Assembly: GCA_964035545.1 (NCBI GenBank)
Contig: OZ037767.1
Location: 24,695,128-24,759,127, forward strand
Reading direction: 5' to 3'
DNA length: 64,000 nt
Origin: Bugula neritina
Lineage: Eukaryota; Bryozoa; Gymnolaemata; Cheilostomatida; Bugulidae
A model generated the notes under the pieces. That model was not told where the DNA came from and did not search any database. It saw only the letters and a program-made list of their open reading frames with translations. How positions within the stretch are numbered: the first letter of the stretch is position 1; each line of letters starts with the position of its first letter. The position numbers were made by a program, and so were the translations under genes. Shown here in pieces: positions 26,601-41,600 of this stretch.

Positions 26601-29600
26601 AAGTCTGTCTAATAATATCTTCAATAGGTTTCTCTGGCCGGTTGTATCTGATTTTACTCTCAGAAAGTTGACCTTCTAAAGACTTAATGCGAGTCTTGAG
26701 AACTTCTACTTCTTCTTTACTGCCACCTGCATCTCTCTAAAACACACCCATAAAATGTTATTCTAGAATAAGCTCAAACAGAGAAACACATACAAGTTAA
26801 CCATATTTTTTATCACAAAGGTAGTAGTATAAATTCCTATAATTATATGCAGAGCACATTTAAAACAATCCATGAAATTTTATTGAACACTTGAGAACAA
26901 GTTTTAATAAAAAGACACATAACAGATTAACGATGTGTTATATCACAAAGCTAGTAGTATAAAATATTCTCATTATAAGTTGAACAAACCTGTCTTTGAG
27001 CAGTAGAAAGACGATCTACCTTTCTCTCTAACACATCATTGCTCTCTTCTAGCTTACGTTTGTTAGCCTTGAGTCTCTCCATTGCCGCTTCCTTTCTTGC
27101 CAACTCATCTCTCAACTCCTCATTCTCTATCTGCAGCGCAGCCTCGTTATCGTGTCTCTTTTTGCCATCTCCCCGAGTCTACAACGTGGTTCAGTTAGAT
27201 ATAACAGCTTAGAAGAGTTTCCTACCTCTTTGTAACAAACATACAGCATGACTGGCAATCAGCTAGCTGAAAAATTAGGCTAGCATTTTAAACATTTAGG
27301 TTATCTACCACCAACCCATAACTATCCACTGTTTCAAGGACCAGTATGAAAACAGGAGCTAAAAATAAAAGAGTTTTTCAGGAAAAACGTGTAAACATGA
27401 AACATTAGGAGACAAATTTTTATCCTAATAGCAGAAAATAGCAGTAGCAAATCTTAAAATAAATTGATTTGCGAAATTCATATTGAGTACAAAATAATAA
27501 GCACTACTAGAGTATAAGGTACTGAGTACTACTAGAGTGCAAGGACGGCATTTTGCAGTTGAAAATAGACTCACTTTCTCCAACATATCTTCCAAGTCAG
27601 AAATTCTCAACTTGAGCTCTCTAGTCCTCTTGTCTATCAACTTCTGTATGTTCAGGTCTTGGGCAGCACTACTAGCATTTACTTTGACAGCTTCCTCCGC
27701 CTGTTCAACTAAGTCAGCCCGCAGCTCCTTTAGTGCTAGTGCCATACGCTGAAGTATAACTCATATATTACAAGGTGCATGCACAGCTGACTCTTTTCAT
27801 TAAACATAACTTTTTAAACAAAACTACAAATAGTAACAGATATATAGGCCAATGCAGCAAATATGGAATACCTTCTTTTTAGCAACCATTTTCCTTTCAG
27901 GTAAAAGACTACACATGTCAAACATGTACAACACAAGTGAAGTGTGATGTGGCGTATGTGAATATTGTATGTATATGTGAGCAAAGAATAAAAGATAATC
28001 AATATTATTAATTATTGAACAATGGTTCAGACTTGTGTGTTAATTAATGGAGCACTGATTGAATAGTGACAAGATATCACTTGCATCTTGAATTTAGTAA
28101 AAGATTATGGCTATGAAACTTTTTCAAACATAGTTGGTTTCAACAAATTTTTGTTTCATCAAAGGTTATCTGTTTATGCACACAATAAAGCAGTCATGCT
28201 GCCAACTCTAAAACTAAACTATAAATTAGTAACCTAAGATCATGGTGACTATATGTTCCATATTACCCATTGTCTAACATAATAGCTGTTTACATTGTAC
28301 GCTCCTCCCACTTATTGTAACTATATAAATACTGTATTTTATGCGATAAATGATTCAACCTAATAAACCAGTGTCTGATCTACATCTATATAAACACCTA
28401 CAAACCACAGTTACAAATGAACTACAACAAATAAGGCATACGACACTCATGCTGATATCTCTATAGCAAACATAAATAACTAACATCCCTTTAGTGTAGA
28501 TACATACAGAGTACCATGTTGAGTACATTATAATAGAGTACATTGCAAGAGATTTATCAAGCTTCAAGTCATGCCACACCTCAGCAAGTGCACACAGAGT
28601 ACATGTCAAGTCTCACCAAGCCACAAAAGAGATTCATGGCATCAAAACGAGTCACCCGGGAAATGCTCACCTGCAACTCGTCATCTTTGTCTTGTATCTG
28701 CTGCTTCAGACGACTCATATGTTCCCTCGCTGCCGCAGTAGGGCCCTTATTGGCTGCCTGCTTTTCATTCTCCAAGTCGGTGTTGAGTCGACTGACTTGT
28801 CCATTGCTAGCAGTCAGCTGCTTTCTCAGCTCTTCATTTTCCTTGTCCAACTTTTGGACCAGCAAATGGTGCTCTGAAAAAATTAACGAGACTTACTTTA
28901 TGAGAATAGAAATACTGAGAAGATTGAACTTCTGTTCAAAGAGGTTGGTTTCTAGTTCAGGTTTTAAATAATGTGTTTAAAGTTTGGATTCCCAAATTAC
29001 GGTTATTAACAGAAGTTTAAACCTTAGCATGTTATGGTTGGTGTGTGAAACAAACTGCCAATATTTCCTGTTTTGCACCTATATTTGTTAATTTCAATAA
29101 TATTGGAAATTTAAATGATCAATACCATTTAAAATTCTTTTTTTTTAAAGTCAAAGTTTAATGACAATGTCATATATATGTTATTGATTTCGTTTTTTTG
29201 CAATTTCTGCTATTTATAAAGTATGTTTAGAACCATTCAGAGATTGATGATAGGATGAAATGAACAATAGTACAAGTAGATGATATTTTCTCTGAAATAG
29301 CTTTCATATTACATAATATTATAGATCATTTTAGTTGAAAAAACATATATTTTTACTGTTGATGAAATGAAATTAGTAGTTGGTGGTTATAGCTAACAAC
29401 CACATAGGATTTCAATTCTGTACAAATGTGGCTCATAAAGCACAAATGAACATTTACCAATTTGTTGGTCTACAAACAGGAAGTCTAGAAAATACCTTCA
29501 ATCAGTTTTTCTTTGTCTTTACTCATGGTAATTGTTGTCTGCTCTTCACGCCTTCGCCACTTTTCTACCTCCGCCTGCAGAGATCTAATTCTCTGGCTAA

Positions 29601-32600
29601 GTGCAGCGATCTGGTTATCTTGCTGTACTACGATCTCTTCCACTTCATTCAATCTGGCAAGCTGACAACAAGAGATCATAGAGACATCAATGCAATCAGC
29701 CGAACAGTGAAAGTTGAAACATAGTGAAAGTTTTTCTATTTAACTCCATAAGCTTTTAATCCATTTTGGGTTGGTTTTATTGCTTTATTTTACTGCTTGT
29801 GAAATTTCATTAACAACCACTGAAAAATATAAAGAATGGCAAATAATAAGCTACAAAGTGACCCATGCCCACTTTATGAAACATGTATCACTGTGCTATA
29901 AACATTGAGAGTATACTTTTTAAGTTGTTATAGCAAACCCTGAGCATCACGCTATTCACTTTTATCACCTGCTTACTAATATATTTCACCTGTTGTCTAG
30001 TATATCTCAACTCTTGAATATAGCTCACCTGTTTGCTAGTTGGAGCACCAGGCATTGGTTGATTGACATTCGCTATGGCTGTCTGTTTAAACTTAACAAA
30101 GGCGTCATCCGACTTGATATGCAGTCTGTCCATCATCAGCTTCATGTCTGTATCGTGTTTATTACACAGCTCTAGCATTTCATCTCTTGATGATTGAAGT
30201 AATGACTGTAGTTTACCTATAGTCTCCTCCTTCTGGGCTATTCTCGCCTACAGTGTTATAACATAGAACTCAGGGAAGTTTATAGTCACTATCCCTACGA
30301 GAATCCCTGATGAAAAGAGTCTTTTATTATTAAACAGGACTAAGGATTTGTTCATGTGTAGTACAGGAGCAATTGTGACTGAATGCTCTTCCTAACATCA
30401 TTTTTATTGGGGTTTGAACCCATGACCACAGGTTTACTAACCCCTAGACCGCGACTGCTCCCTGCAGTGTTATAACATAACCAAGTTATATTTCCTATTG
30501 AGTGTTTTTCCTCCCATGTCTAAAGGAACTTCTACATTATACTCTACTAATATAGCACAGAGTTATGTCCTCTGTAACAATGCAGTGTATATTAGTCAAC
30601 AGAGCTGCCTAACAATTAGTGTATGCGTATTTATTTGACTGTTTTGCTTTCTAAGGGAGTAGAGTAAATCTGATAGAGCACATAACTCCATGTTGGTTGA
30701 GCAGATCGTAGACTGTTCACTGATAGCAACAGTTAAATGCTAGAGGTCTTGGAACACAATACTGCTGAGACTTAGTTATTCCTACGCTTGAGCCAAGAGA
30801 CAAATATCACACCAGTCAATCAGAATGCATTACATAAAACTGTAATCAGTATGGCTACTATCTCAGTCTCTATTCAAAATAGTGTTCAAGAATTAGGTAG
30901 AATTATTTAAACCACAACATTCATATAGTTCTGGTTTGTATTTCATACAAAAGTTTAATCACAGATGTCATAATTTTTCTTGTTTAATGAAATGCTCTAA
31001 AAACATGCACTTCCCCTAAACACCTGCAGAGTACCAATGGTTGACCAGTAGACTACCTGTCGGCTGTACACACCTGCAGACTACCAATGGTGCTCTGGGC
31101 AACCCTCAGTGCCTGCTTGGTCTCGTACTGCTCCTCCTGGTACTGAGCATTGCTTGTAGCCTTAGCAATAGCAGCATCTCGCTCAGCTGTTGCGGGCATT
31201 CTTAGTCGCAGCTCGGATATTAATCTGTCTCGAGAAAGTAGGTTAGCATCTGCTTCCTTCAGCTTGATCTCTAACTCTGCTAATCTCTATATAAATATAA
31301 TAAAATGTGATAATACATATCAGTGTTGGCAAAGAGGCAACAATATATCGTATTAACAATAAATAAGTCAGGTACAATAAATTAGATTTATAAACTCACT
31401 GTCTTGATATTTCTAGATTCACTCTGAGTTTCTATAATAACTCTGACATTATTCTTGATGGTTGTAATAGCCTGTTCCAGTTGATCTGAGATTGGTAATG
31501 TGATGTCAGGGAGGGAACCCGTAGCCTCCTCAAACTAAACATTCAACAGTTAGAAAAACTCAGACTATTTGAAATGTACAAGATTCATGCTGCTATGTTA
31601 AACAATGAAACTTCCTAATGCTGCAATGTATGAGCGAGTGAAGTAAATGCTATAGAGGGTTGCTATCAAATACTCTTCCCAAATCACATAAATACATAGA
31701 AATTTATACACAGCCACTGGTAATTTTGCAGTACATTTGGCCACTTGCTGATTATAGGCAATACATATGACAACTAATAGCATGCTAAAGAGGTCATATA
31801 ACAACCAATAGCATGCTATAGAGTTCATAAGACAACCAATAGAATGCTAGCGAGCACATACCTTAGATGCCGCACCAGCTATTTCCTGTTGCTGGTTTTC
31901 TAACTTGTTAATAATTCTTTCCATTTCCATCTCTCTCTGCTCCCATTGCAGTTGCCTCTCCTCGTAATGTCTGTTCATCTTCACCTGACTCTCTTCCAAA
32001 TCACTGATGGTGACTTCATGCTGCCGCACCGTACTCTGCATGAATGACACCTGAAACATGACAGCAGGTGTCATCAGACACTATGCTGCACAGTATACCT
32101 GACACTGGCACTGCAAAGTGCCATGGCACCTTCTGTATGACTTTTATTGTAAAACAAAAACGCTTCCTATATTTTCATATAAAATTGTATTCTGATTTTT
32201 TCTGCATATTATACCTGACTCATAGGTTTGGCACAAACGCATACTTTATCCAAGTTACACTGTCTTCTATATTAAAAAACTCATGCAGGTTCAGAGTCAC
32301 TTTCCCTGAGAAAATCCCTGAGGGAAAAGTTTATTTAAATTGCTTGCTAACGACTTATTCATATGTGGCCCAGGAGAAATTATGACTGAACGCTCTTACC
32401 ATGTCACCAATGGCCTTTACTGGGGTCCGAACCCATGACTTCGAGTTTATAAAGCCAAACGCCTTAACCCCTAGACCACAGCTGCTTCCTAATACATACT
32501 ACACTTTGCTTATTATTTTTGCATATATGCTAGGCGTGTTTAGCATGTCACAATTGAAATTGCGTCCAATTATATAACATTTATTCACTTCTTCATGTGT

Positions 32601-35600
32601 GACTCACTTGATCTGAAAGCCGCTGTATTTGCCTTGTCTTCTTCAACTCCTCTAGCCTAAGTTCTTCCATCTTGCCGTGCCACTCGACCACTTTATTGGC
32701 ACCCTTACCGTCTTTCAAGGTTGATATGAGTTCTTGTAGAGAAGAATACTGCACTTTGAGACAGGCCAGCTTGTCTTCTACAGCAGCCCTGTCGTCTGTG
32801 ATCTGCAGTGAGAATGAGTCATACATTCACTTGAGACACAACAGAGTAGTGAAGCGGAAGTTTTAAAACTTCCATAATAATCTCCACTTTTGCAAAGGAC
32901 TATCATATGATGAAACTCATAGTCTGATTAAAAAACTTCCGATATTAGTTTATTTTAGTAGAGCTACTCTATGTACTTATCACTTATTCACCCACAGCTA
33001 CTTTCACTGTTTTATTTAAATATAGCATTAAAAATTTAATAAACCATAAACAAGCGACAAATCTATCACTGAAGCGGAAAACACACTAGAAATTGCCAAA
33101 TTTATTAGGCATACCTGTTTGAGTTGTTTAGCGAAACTGTCCTTATCTTCTTGAAGCTGTACCATGGCATTAGCAAATCTCTCTTGCTTAGAGAGAGGCA
33201 CTGCACCACTGTAAGTACGTCGCAGCTCATGTATGGTCCTCCTGAAAATTCACACATGCATAAAGATTAGCTTAGCAAAGGGGTAGGAGTGGTGTAGTGG
33301 CTAGAGTGGCAGCTTAGTGAATACGAGGTCAAACACCGGCGGTGATGTTAGGAAGGACATTCAGTTATAATTGCTCCTGTACCACATATAAATAAGTCTC
33401 TAACCCGTTCAAAAAACCCTTTCCATTAGGGGTTCTCACAGAACTATAAATTTGTGTGAGTTTTAGAAATATTAGCTTAACCAGTCAGCTAATTGATTAG
33501 TCATCTATGTGAACTGTTAATGAATCACATGATCACATACTAATTCAAGTAATTACCGGAGATGACGACTCTTGTTAGCTGTGTCTGCCCTGTGGTGCAG
33601 CAGTGATTGGTCCTTCTCATCAAGTCTCTGCTCCAGCCTCAGCATCTGAGCTTGTTGTTTGGTGATCTTCTTGAGGGAGTCCTCTAGTTTCTTCACAGCT
33701 GTACCTTCAGACACTTGGAGTTGTACAATGTGTCGGTGTAACTTTCCTACAACGTGAGGCATGTAGTGGTTGTGTAGTGAATTAATACCATACAACTACA
33801 ATACATAACACAATCCATAAAACTAGTAAAAAATCTTGCAAGTTTCAATGTGTCAACAACAGAAGCAAAATACAAAACAAACTAATGAGAAAATACTCTC
33901 ACACCAGGGCTCTGATATCATACACTTGTTAGTAACACTAGAAAAGCAGAAATTCAGTTAATCTACTAAAGATATGGCTCCATCTAGCTGCTACTCGTAC
34001 ATGACCGAGTAGAGATAGGTGAGATAAAGCTTGGCATATTGAACAACAATTTAACCTAAACAGCACCACCAAAAGACTATTTTATTGAACAATGTTTCTC
34101 TTCAATGCCAGGTTATATTCCCTGCATTTATAGTGCATATAACTTTATGCTAAATAGGCTGATTAAACTTCATTTCCCTAAAACATATACAGCATCAGAG
34201 ATTTTCTGATGTGTTTTAAATGCTAATTTACTGCCTGGCCAATACAATGTTTTGGACAGAGATTTGGTAAAAAGAACTAACCGATGACTTTCTTCTCATC
34301 ACTCTGAGCCTGTATGTCTATCAGCTGCTGCCGCAGTGACAGCAGTTCCTTCTCTTGACTGACCTTCTGTTGCTCCATAGCAGACGCCTGATTCATGGCA
34401 ACGTCTGCTATTTCTTTGAGCCTTGAATTCTCTATCTTCAGAGAGTTTTCTGAGGCCTCCAGAGTATTGATACGCTCCCTATCAGCATCACTGACCGATT
34501 TCAGAACACAGTCTAAAACATCCAATAACCGTTGTACATCAAACTAAAAATATAATGCTGCCATAAACCGACAGCAGACATTTGTAATATGCATGTTAGC
34601 TGCAGCAGCAAACAATTAGCTACGCATGTAACAAGATACAATGTTGTGTGTACTAATGTAGACATGTTTACAGTCTATTCTAACTACAGCAGTTGCTAAT
34701 ATCATGACTGTATAAGCAACAGAAAACTATCACAGCCATTATCCATCACTACATAACCGCCATATAACAATACCTATACAACCGCTTGATAATCATTACA
34801 CAACCACCACATAACCAACATTAACCACTATATAACTATCACACAACCACTACATAATTGCCATGCAACCACCATATAGCCACTATATAATCATTAGATA
34901 GAAAAGAAACTCACTAGAGAGCTCATCTCTCAACTTCCTCTCAGTTCTCTGGGCATCCAAATTCATTTTAGTCACTTCAGAAAACTTCTGCTCCAGTTCC
35001 AGGTTTCTCTGCTCTAACTCAACTATCATCTCCTTTCTCTGCTCATACATTCTTACAGCATGCTCTGCCCTTTGTCTTTCATTCAACTCCTTCATTTCTA
35101 AGGTAGCCAGCTTTTTAGCTTGTGTCATGGCCTACCATTATACAGAAGAGAGTGTATTACAACATTGGGTAAGCAACTGTCTTTATATTAGCACTTTGTG
35201 GGTGGTATCAAAGTGTACATCATGTCTACTCTCTGATAAATTCTTATATACTGTTATGAAAAATGTTAAATAAGAAATTTTACTGACCTCAACAGAATGA
35301 GTTAAAGCATTGTTGTTGAAGTTATAAATGACGGATGCAAGTGAGATGGCATTTATAAAACAGGTTAACTTTGTAGGAGAACATAAAGATGATATCATAT
35401 TTTATGAAGCCACAGATATACTTCAGATTACAAATCAGATGCTGGGTACAAACAGTGCTTAACACTTGGGCCATGAGATAGAATGGAACAAGCTATATGT
35501 AATACTTTTTCAAATGTTTAATATCCCAGAAGCCTGAGATTCTACATACCTCATTATCTAAGGCCGTGGGGGTCATGTGGATGCCCTGCCTTTGCAGTTG

Positions 35601-38600
35601 TTCAAAAGAAGCTTGATAAGCATGAGTTTTTTCTTTCTCAATTTCAAGTTCTCGTGCCAAGCCATCTTTCTCATGCTGGAGACGTTTCAACTCCATCTAC
35701 AAAACAAAGTAAAATAAGTACATGTTTTCACACTGTGAAACAATATAACATATATAGAGACACTATGAAACAATATAACATATATAAAAACATAATATTA
35801 TAAGCAAAGAGAAAATTCAAGAGTTACTAAGAGTGCTGTTCACTATAGGAACCAAAGACTTCTACAGAGACTATAAGTGCAGTATAATTAGCAAACACTG
35901 ATCTCCGCAGTGACTATAAGCGCTACATATTACAGGAAACACAGATCTCTAGAGTAACTAAAAGTGTTGTATACTAAAAGAGACACAGACCTCTAGAGTG
36001 GCAGAATGCTCATTTTTAGCAATCATATTGTTGCTTCTTTCAAGCAAATCTCTGTATTTCTCCGTGAGTTCCTGGTACTGTTTGTTGGCTGATTCCAGCT
36101 CACTGAGAGGGACAGATTCTTCCCTTGTCTTCTGCAGAGTTGCAATCTTGAAGGAGGCCATATCCTACACAGTACATGATAGTCATAGTGTCATATCCTA
36201 CACAGTACATGATAGTCATAGTGATATATCCTATACAGTACATGATACTTAGTCATAGTGTCATATCCTATACAGTACATGATAGTCATAGTAATATATC
36301 CTACACAGTACATGATAGTCATAGTGATATATCCCACACAGTACACGATAATCATAGTGTCATAGCCTACACAGTACATGATAGTCATAGTGTCATATCC
36401 TACACAGTAAATGATAGTCATAGTGATAAGCGCTGTGTCATATCATACACAATATAATACTATTAGACACATTGCTATTAGTCAGAGTGTTGTATAAAGG
36501 AGAGAGAATGATTACACAGATCTATTAAGAGTGATGTTATTAGTGATGGTAGTAAATATAATGAGCAATTTTATTAAGCAGCGGTCCTGCATTGACTACC
36601 ACTAATAAGTCTATAACAAATACCACCATTACTATCATCAGCCATTACACAAATATTACCAATAGTAATCTGCTTGTACTGGTACTGACAGTGCCTGCGA
36701 TATTATTATTAGTATAGCAATGTTCTAATTTAAAACAATTATCATTCCCAACAATAACGAAGTAGAGATTTAAGCAATAGTGACCACCAGAGACATTAAA
36801 GATTGTATAAAAGTAAATATTCTTCTATAGACTAGCTTCAGAAGTGTACAGATGTAATTTAGTACCTTATATCTTTGCAAGTAGCCTAGGCGCTCTGTTA
36901 CAGCGGTTTCCATGGCGATGACCTCATTCTTCAGCTTTGTATTCTCCTTCCTGAGAGCTGACTCAATGTCTTGCATCATGGAGTAGCGCCTTGTGAGTGC
37001 TTTTTCATTGACTCTCAGTACTGTAGTCTTTCTAGACATGTCAGCTAATCTCCGCCTCACCTCTGAGTCATCATGTGACAGCGTCTCTAACAATCTCTAC
37101 CAGCACCATTGTCAAGTACAAGCACAGAGTAAAATACATTCGCATCATACCATGCTTCAGGTATAAAACTGAAGGGAGGTGAAAACTATACTTATAAAAA
37201 AGTGAAACATTCAAACTACTTCTTGTCTGAACCAAACAATCGAGAGTAAATGGTGAAGTACAAGTAGTACTAAAACCACAAACTATAGCCATATATTCTC
37301 ATTGATGATTTTTATATGAACCAGAAAATAGCAAACTAGAAGATGAATGCATGCACTTACGTCAAACTCATGAACTTTGACCTTGTCTTCAGACATCACT
37401 CCTTCAATTTCAGCCACCTTCTTTTCCATGAGCACTTTCTGGCTGTTCCATTCTTCCCTCTCTTCGTGGAACTGTTTGTATACGAGACCGAGCTGGTGTC
37501 TCACCACAGCAAACTTACCTTTGTATGTCTCTAGACCTTGTTCCATACGAGACAGCATTGTCTCTTTCTGGGACAACTCCTGTGGCAATTATAATCTGAG
37601 ATGAACTGATGTGACGTAACGGTAATGTGAAGATGAACTACATATCCATCAAAGATGTACACAAAACATCATCATTAATGGCTATTGAGATAAAACAAAA
37701 ACTAGAAATAAAACTGTCATTCACAACATTTTCTCATGCAGCCAAAGCAAAGACCAAAGAGAGAATAGCTGATATTAGACATGTACCATGAAATAAGAAC
37801 TCCCAAACAGAAAAGAGATATTAAATAACACAGCTGGTTATAAAGTATATTATGGAAGTATATAACTTACATGTAGTATCTGAACGAGGTGTTCATTTAG
37901 ACTAGCTATTACATCAGCACTTGACACAGCCATGCCTTCTGGTAAAGATAACGTCTGGAACAACATCCCCATACCCCCGGCAACTCTCACCGCATTGAGA
38001 TCTTCTTCTAATTTAGTTACCTGAGATTCAGATAATCACATTGAGCTAATTTACCTACTAAACGATGCTACAGAACAACAAATTGTAGTAAACATTGCTG
38101 AGAAAATGAAAAGCCCTAATCTAGAAAACGAACTCGTAAAATGCAAACAACAGTGCCTGACAAAATTGTGGAGAAAACTTCAACGATTTATGCAAATTGA
38201 AGTATAAATAACAAATGAAAATTGGAGTTGGGTAAGCTGGAACACTAGTGGTCCCCTTCTTGGTTAAACGATTACGCTATGATATAGCAGCTGAATACAC
38301 TAAAGGGTTATATCATATGTACAGGTTTATGACTCATAAATACCTTAGAGGTGGTCTTTTCAAGTTCTAACTTAGCCTTGGTGCCTTCAACTCGAGCTTC
38401 TCTCAATTCCCTCCTCAGCTCTTCATTTCTACCCGTCAGGTTATCAACTTGGGCCTTCAGATGCAAGGCTGCATCGTAGTTGCCAGTAATCTGCTTGGCC
38501 TCTATAGCCTAACAATCAAGCAGATTATGATGCTTAAAGAAGGAATGTATGTTAAGTCACCCCGCCTTTTGATACAGTGTCATCTCTCAGAACCTCAGGG

Positions 38601-41600
38601 TAACATTTACCCATTATAGTGTCCTTCACAGCATAAAGGCAGTGATACTTACACAGTGTGCTATGATAAGTCAAGAACAACAACATATACCGTGTACTTA
38701 CTGCAAGCATACGCTCTAAAGTTGGGCTCTCAATGTTCACAGCCTGACCTCCTTCTAAAACCACATAAAAATATAGGCTAGAGAACTTTAAGAGTAAGAT
38801 TTACTAAATCAACTTCACATTCAACATTAAAATATGTCCGAAAAAAACCTTTCACTACATTCAACAAACTTGTATCAAATAGCAACATTTTTTTCTTATG
38901 ACTTTATCAAACGTTCTTGATTTCCTTTTTATAAAATACCTATAAATATAGTTTATCCAAAAGTTAGATGTCATAAAACACCTAACTTTATTTTAATGAG
39001 TAATTAATAATCTTCATCCAGGTGTAAAAGTTTACCTGCTTTAGCATTAGACTCCTTCACAGACTTCAGGACTTCCTTCAGACCTTGCTCCAGTTTCTTG
39101 TTCTCCCCGTCCACCTCTCGTATCTTGATATTGAGCTCAGCGTTGGTCTGACGTATTCTGTCCATGTCTTTCTGGTACTTCTCAGTCTCCTGGGCCAGCT
39201 GCAGTGCCTGTAAGACCATATTAGCATAGTATGACATCAGCATTGGCAGACTAATTTCTTCAATGTAGAGTATATAACATACATTGTAGAGTATATTACA
39301 TACATTGTAGAGTATATTATATACATTGTAGAGTATATAACATACATTGTAGAGTATATAACATACATTGTAGAGTATATTACATACAATGTAAAGTATA
39401 TTACATACATTGTAGAGTATATTACATACACTGTAGAGTATATAACATACATTATAGAGTATATTACATATATTGTGAAGTATATTACATGCATTGTAGA
39501 GTATATTACATACAATATAGAGTATATTACATATATTGTGAAGTATATAACATATATTGTGAAGTATATTACATGAATATATGACATACACGACTTTTCA
39601 GCTCATCCGTCTCGGCATCCTTCTTCAGCTGTCCAACATCGTATGGAGACTTTTTCTTCTTCAAGGTTTCTGTGAAGTCAGCAATGGCTGACATGTCATC
39701 AGACGTCAGCCCCAGAGCAACAGCTCTACAAACATAAACGCGTGGCTGAACTGTATGTAAACATAAACACATGTGTTTACACACAGGTAAGATATCATTT
39801 CCTCTTCAGGTTAAGATTACATTATACTGTAATTACCTGTAAGTGCACCACAGACATGCTTTCTGTAATTTAATGAAATACTAATCCTGAGCTTTGACTT
39901 GCTATAAGCATCAACTCTGCTGCCGTTTTTACGAGAAGAGTGGGAACTAAAATCTTACCGCTGGCCGCCATGTTGGGCTAATTTTCGAATCTGCTGTTTC
40001 AACTCCAGCCTCTCTTCCTCGAGTCTTTCCACTTCCTTCTGCAAAACCTGATTAACAGCTCTTTCCTCTTCCTGTTTCACAACTTTACCTGCATGACACA
40101 AAGAAAGTGAGATGCAGTATAAAGTAGGAAGAAAAGTTCATAGCAAATGGCAACCTGCTGAATACTTAAACACATTCAAGAGCATTTGCTAGGGCGATGA
40201 GAAATAGAGGGAACAACTCACGATTTCTATAGTCAGTAAGATCTACTGTTTCCTTGGGGTCTAAACCTAGACGTTCTCTAAGATCTTCATTTTCATCAGC
40301 CAAATCATTCATATTATTGCCAAGACAGTTGACGTTTTGTGTCAACTCAACAATTTGCCTGCAAAATTGATTTCACCAAACATTGTACTGTTTAAAAAGT
40401 CTTTTACATGTGTTAACTTCTTACAAGACTCTGGAAACAAAGTCCTTACCTGTCTCTAATTTGAATTTGTAGTTTGCAGTCTTTAATCTCAGCAACAGCC
40501 TCTGGTAAACCTATTACCTTGTTCTCGTAACCTCTAAGCTTTTCAATATAGTCATTTAACTCTTTTTCTTTTTCTCTAACTTCCTGTTCAGCCTAGACAA
40601 GAATATTTCACCATTATTGTTACTTTATGCATATTAATGCAATAATTGAAACTATTATTTGCTGATTATTTTGTTTCACAAAAGTGTATCTAAACTATGT
40701 ACGAGAAATTCTAAGTGACAATTTCAATGATGAAAAGGCTTACTTGCTGCAGCCTATTATCCAACTGCCTGTTTTGTACGGAGGAGTGTCTAACCGTGCC
40801 TTGCAACTCCTTAATCTTCCGAAGGTGAATATCGGTAGAGCCTGGGCCGGAAAACTCTAGAACAAAAAATACTTTAATAACACCATGAAACAAACAATTA
40901 GGTTACAGTTAATAGCCATTTTAAAATATTAGTACAAGGGAAGATAACAAAACCAACCCTTATTCATTTGAGCTCTGAGGTCTTCAATGAGGGCATTGCC
41001 CTGTTCTATATCATCAGTAGCAAGCCTGAGCTTCTCCTGTAGAGCTCTTATTTGCTCGTCTCGCTCTTCTACACCCTACATGGGCAGACAACTCAGTTAC
41101 AGAGACAGGAATATAAAAGCAGACAACTTCCTCACAAATACTAAAATCAATTGTATAATTGTATTTCTAGAGAAACCATGCTGGTGCTGCTCTAGGATTA
41201 CAGTGCAAGCCTTTGATATGACACATTAACTTATGCTAACAATGTTACTATAGCAACTTATAATAGCAACAGAAAATGTTTTGCTTTCTAATGTAGTCTA
41301 AAAGACACATGCTATTTAATTTAGCCTATACAGCATGAGCTGTCAATTATAAAACTGATTGTATAACATGTCTCACCACAATACATCACTATCACAAACA
41401 CATGCTTATTGTACTGTACTGCAACAGTATCCCATAAGTTCTTAGTAAAGTCAGTAGTTATTCTTCCCCTTTTTAAAGATGATTAAGTGGTGCAGTGGAC
41501 AAGGACATCAGGTACTGATTAGGGAGTTGGTATTGAAAAAATTCTAATGTCACTAATTATATGTTATTTTTACACCTTAACCCTTGTTACTAGACCCACA

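Noticed and set aside
36176-36457. Repeats with spacer-like regularity resembling a CRISPR array
   Set aside because: Head-to-tail 33-bp minisatellite with no unique spacers, in a eukaryotic intron.
39004-39591. 195-codon minus-strand frame with an N-terminal repeat of NILYNVC-type words
   Set aside because: The N-terminal half is intronic minisatellite read through into the real CEP290 exon 16.
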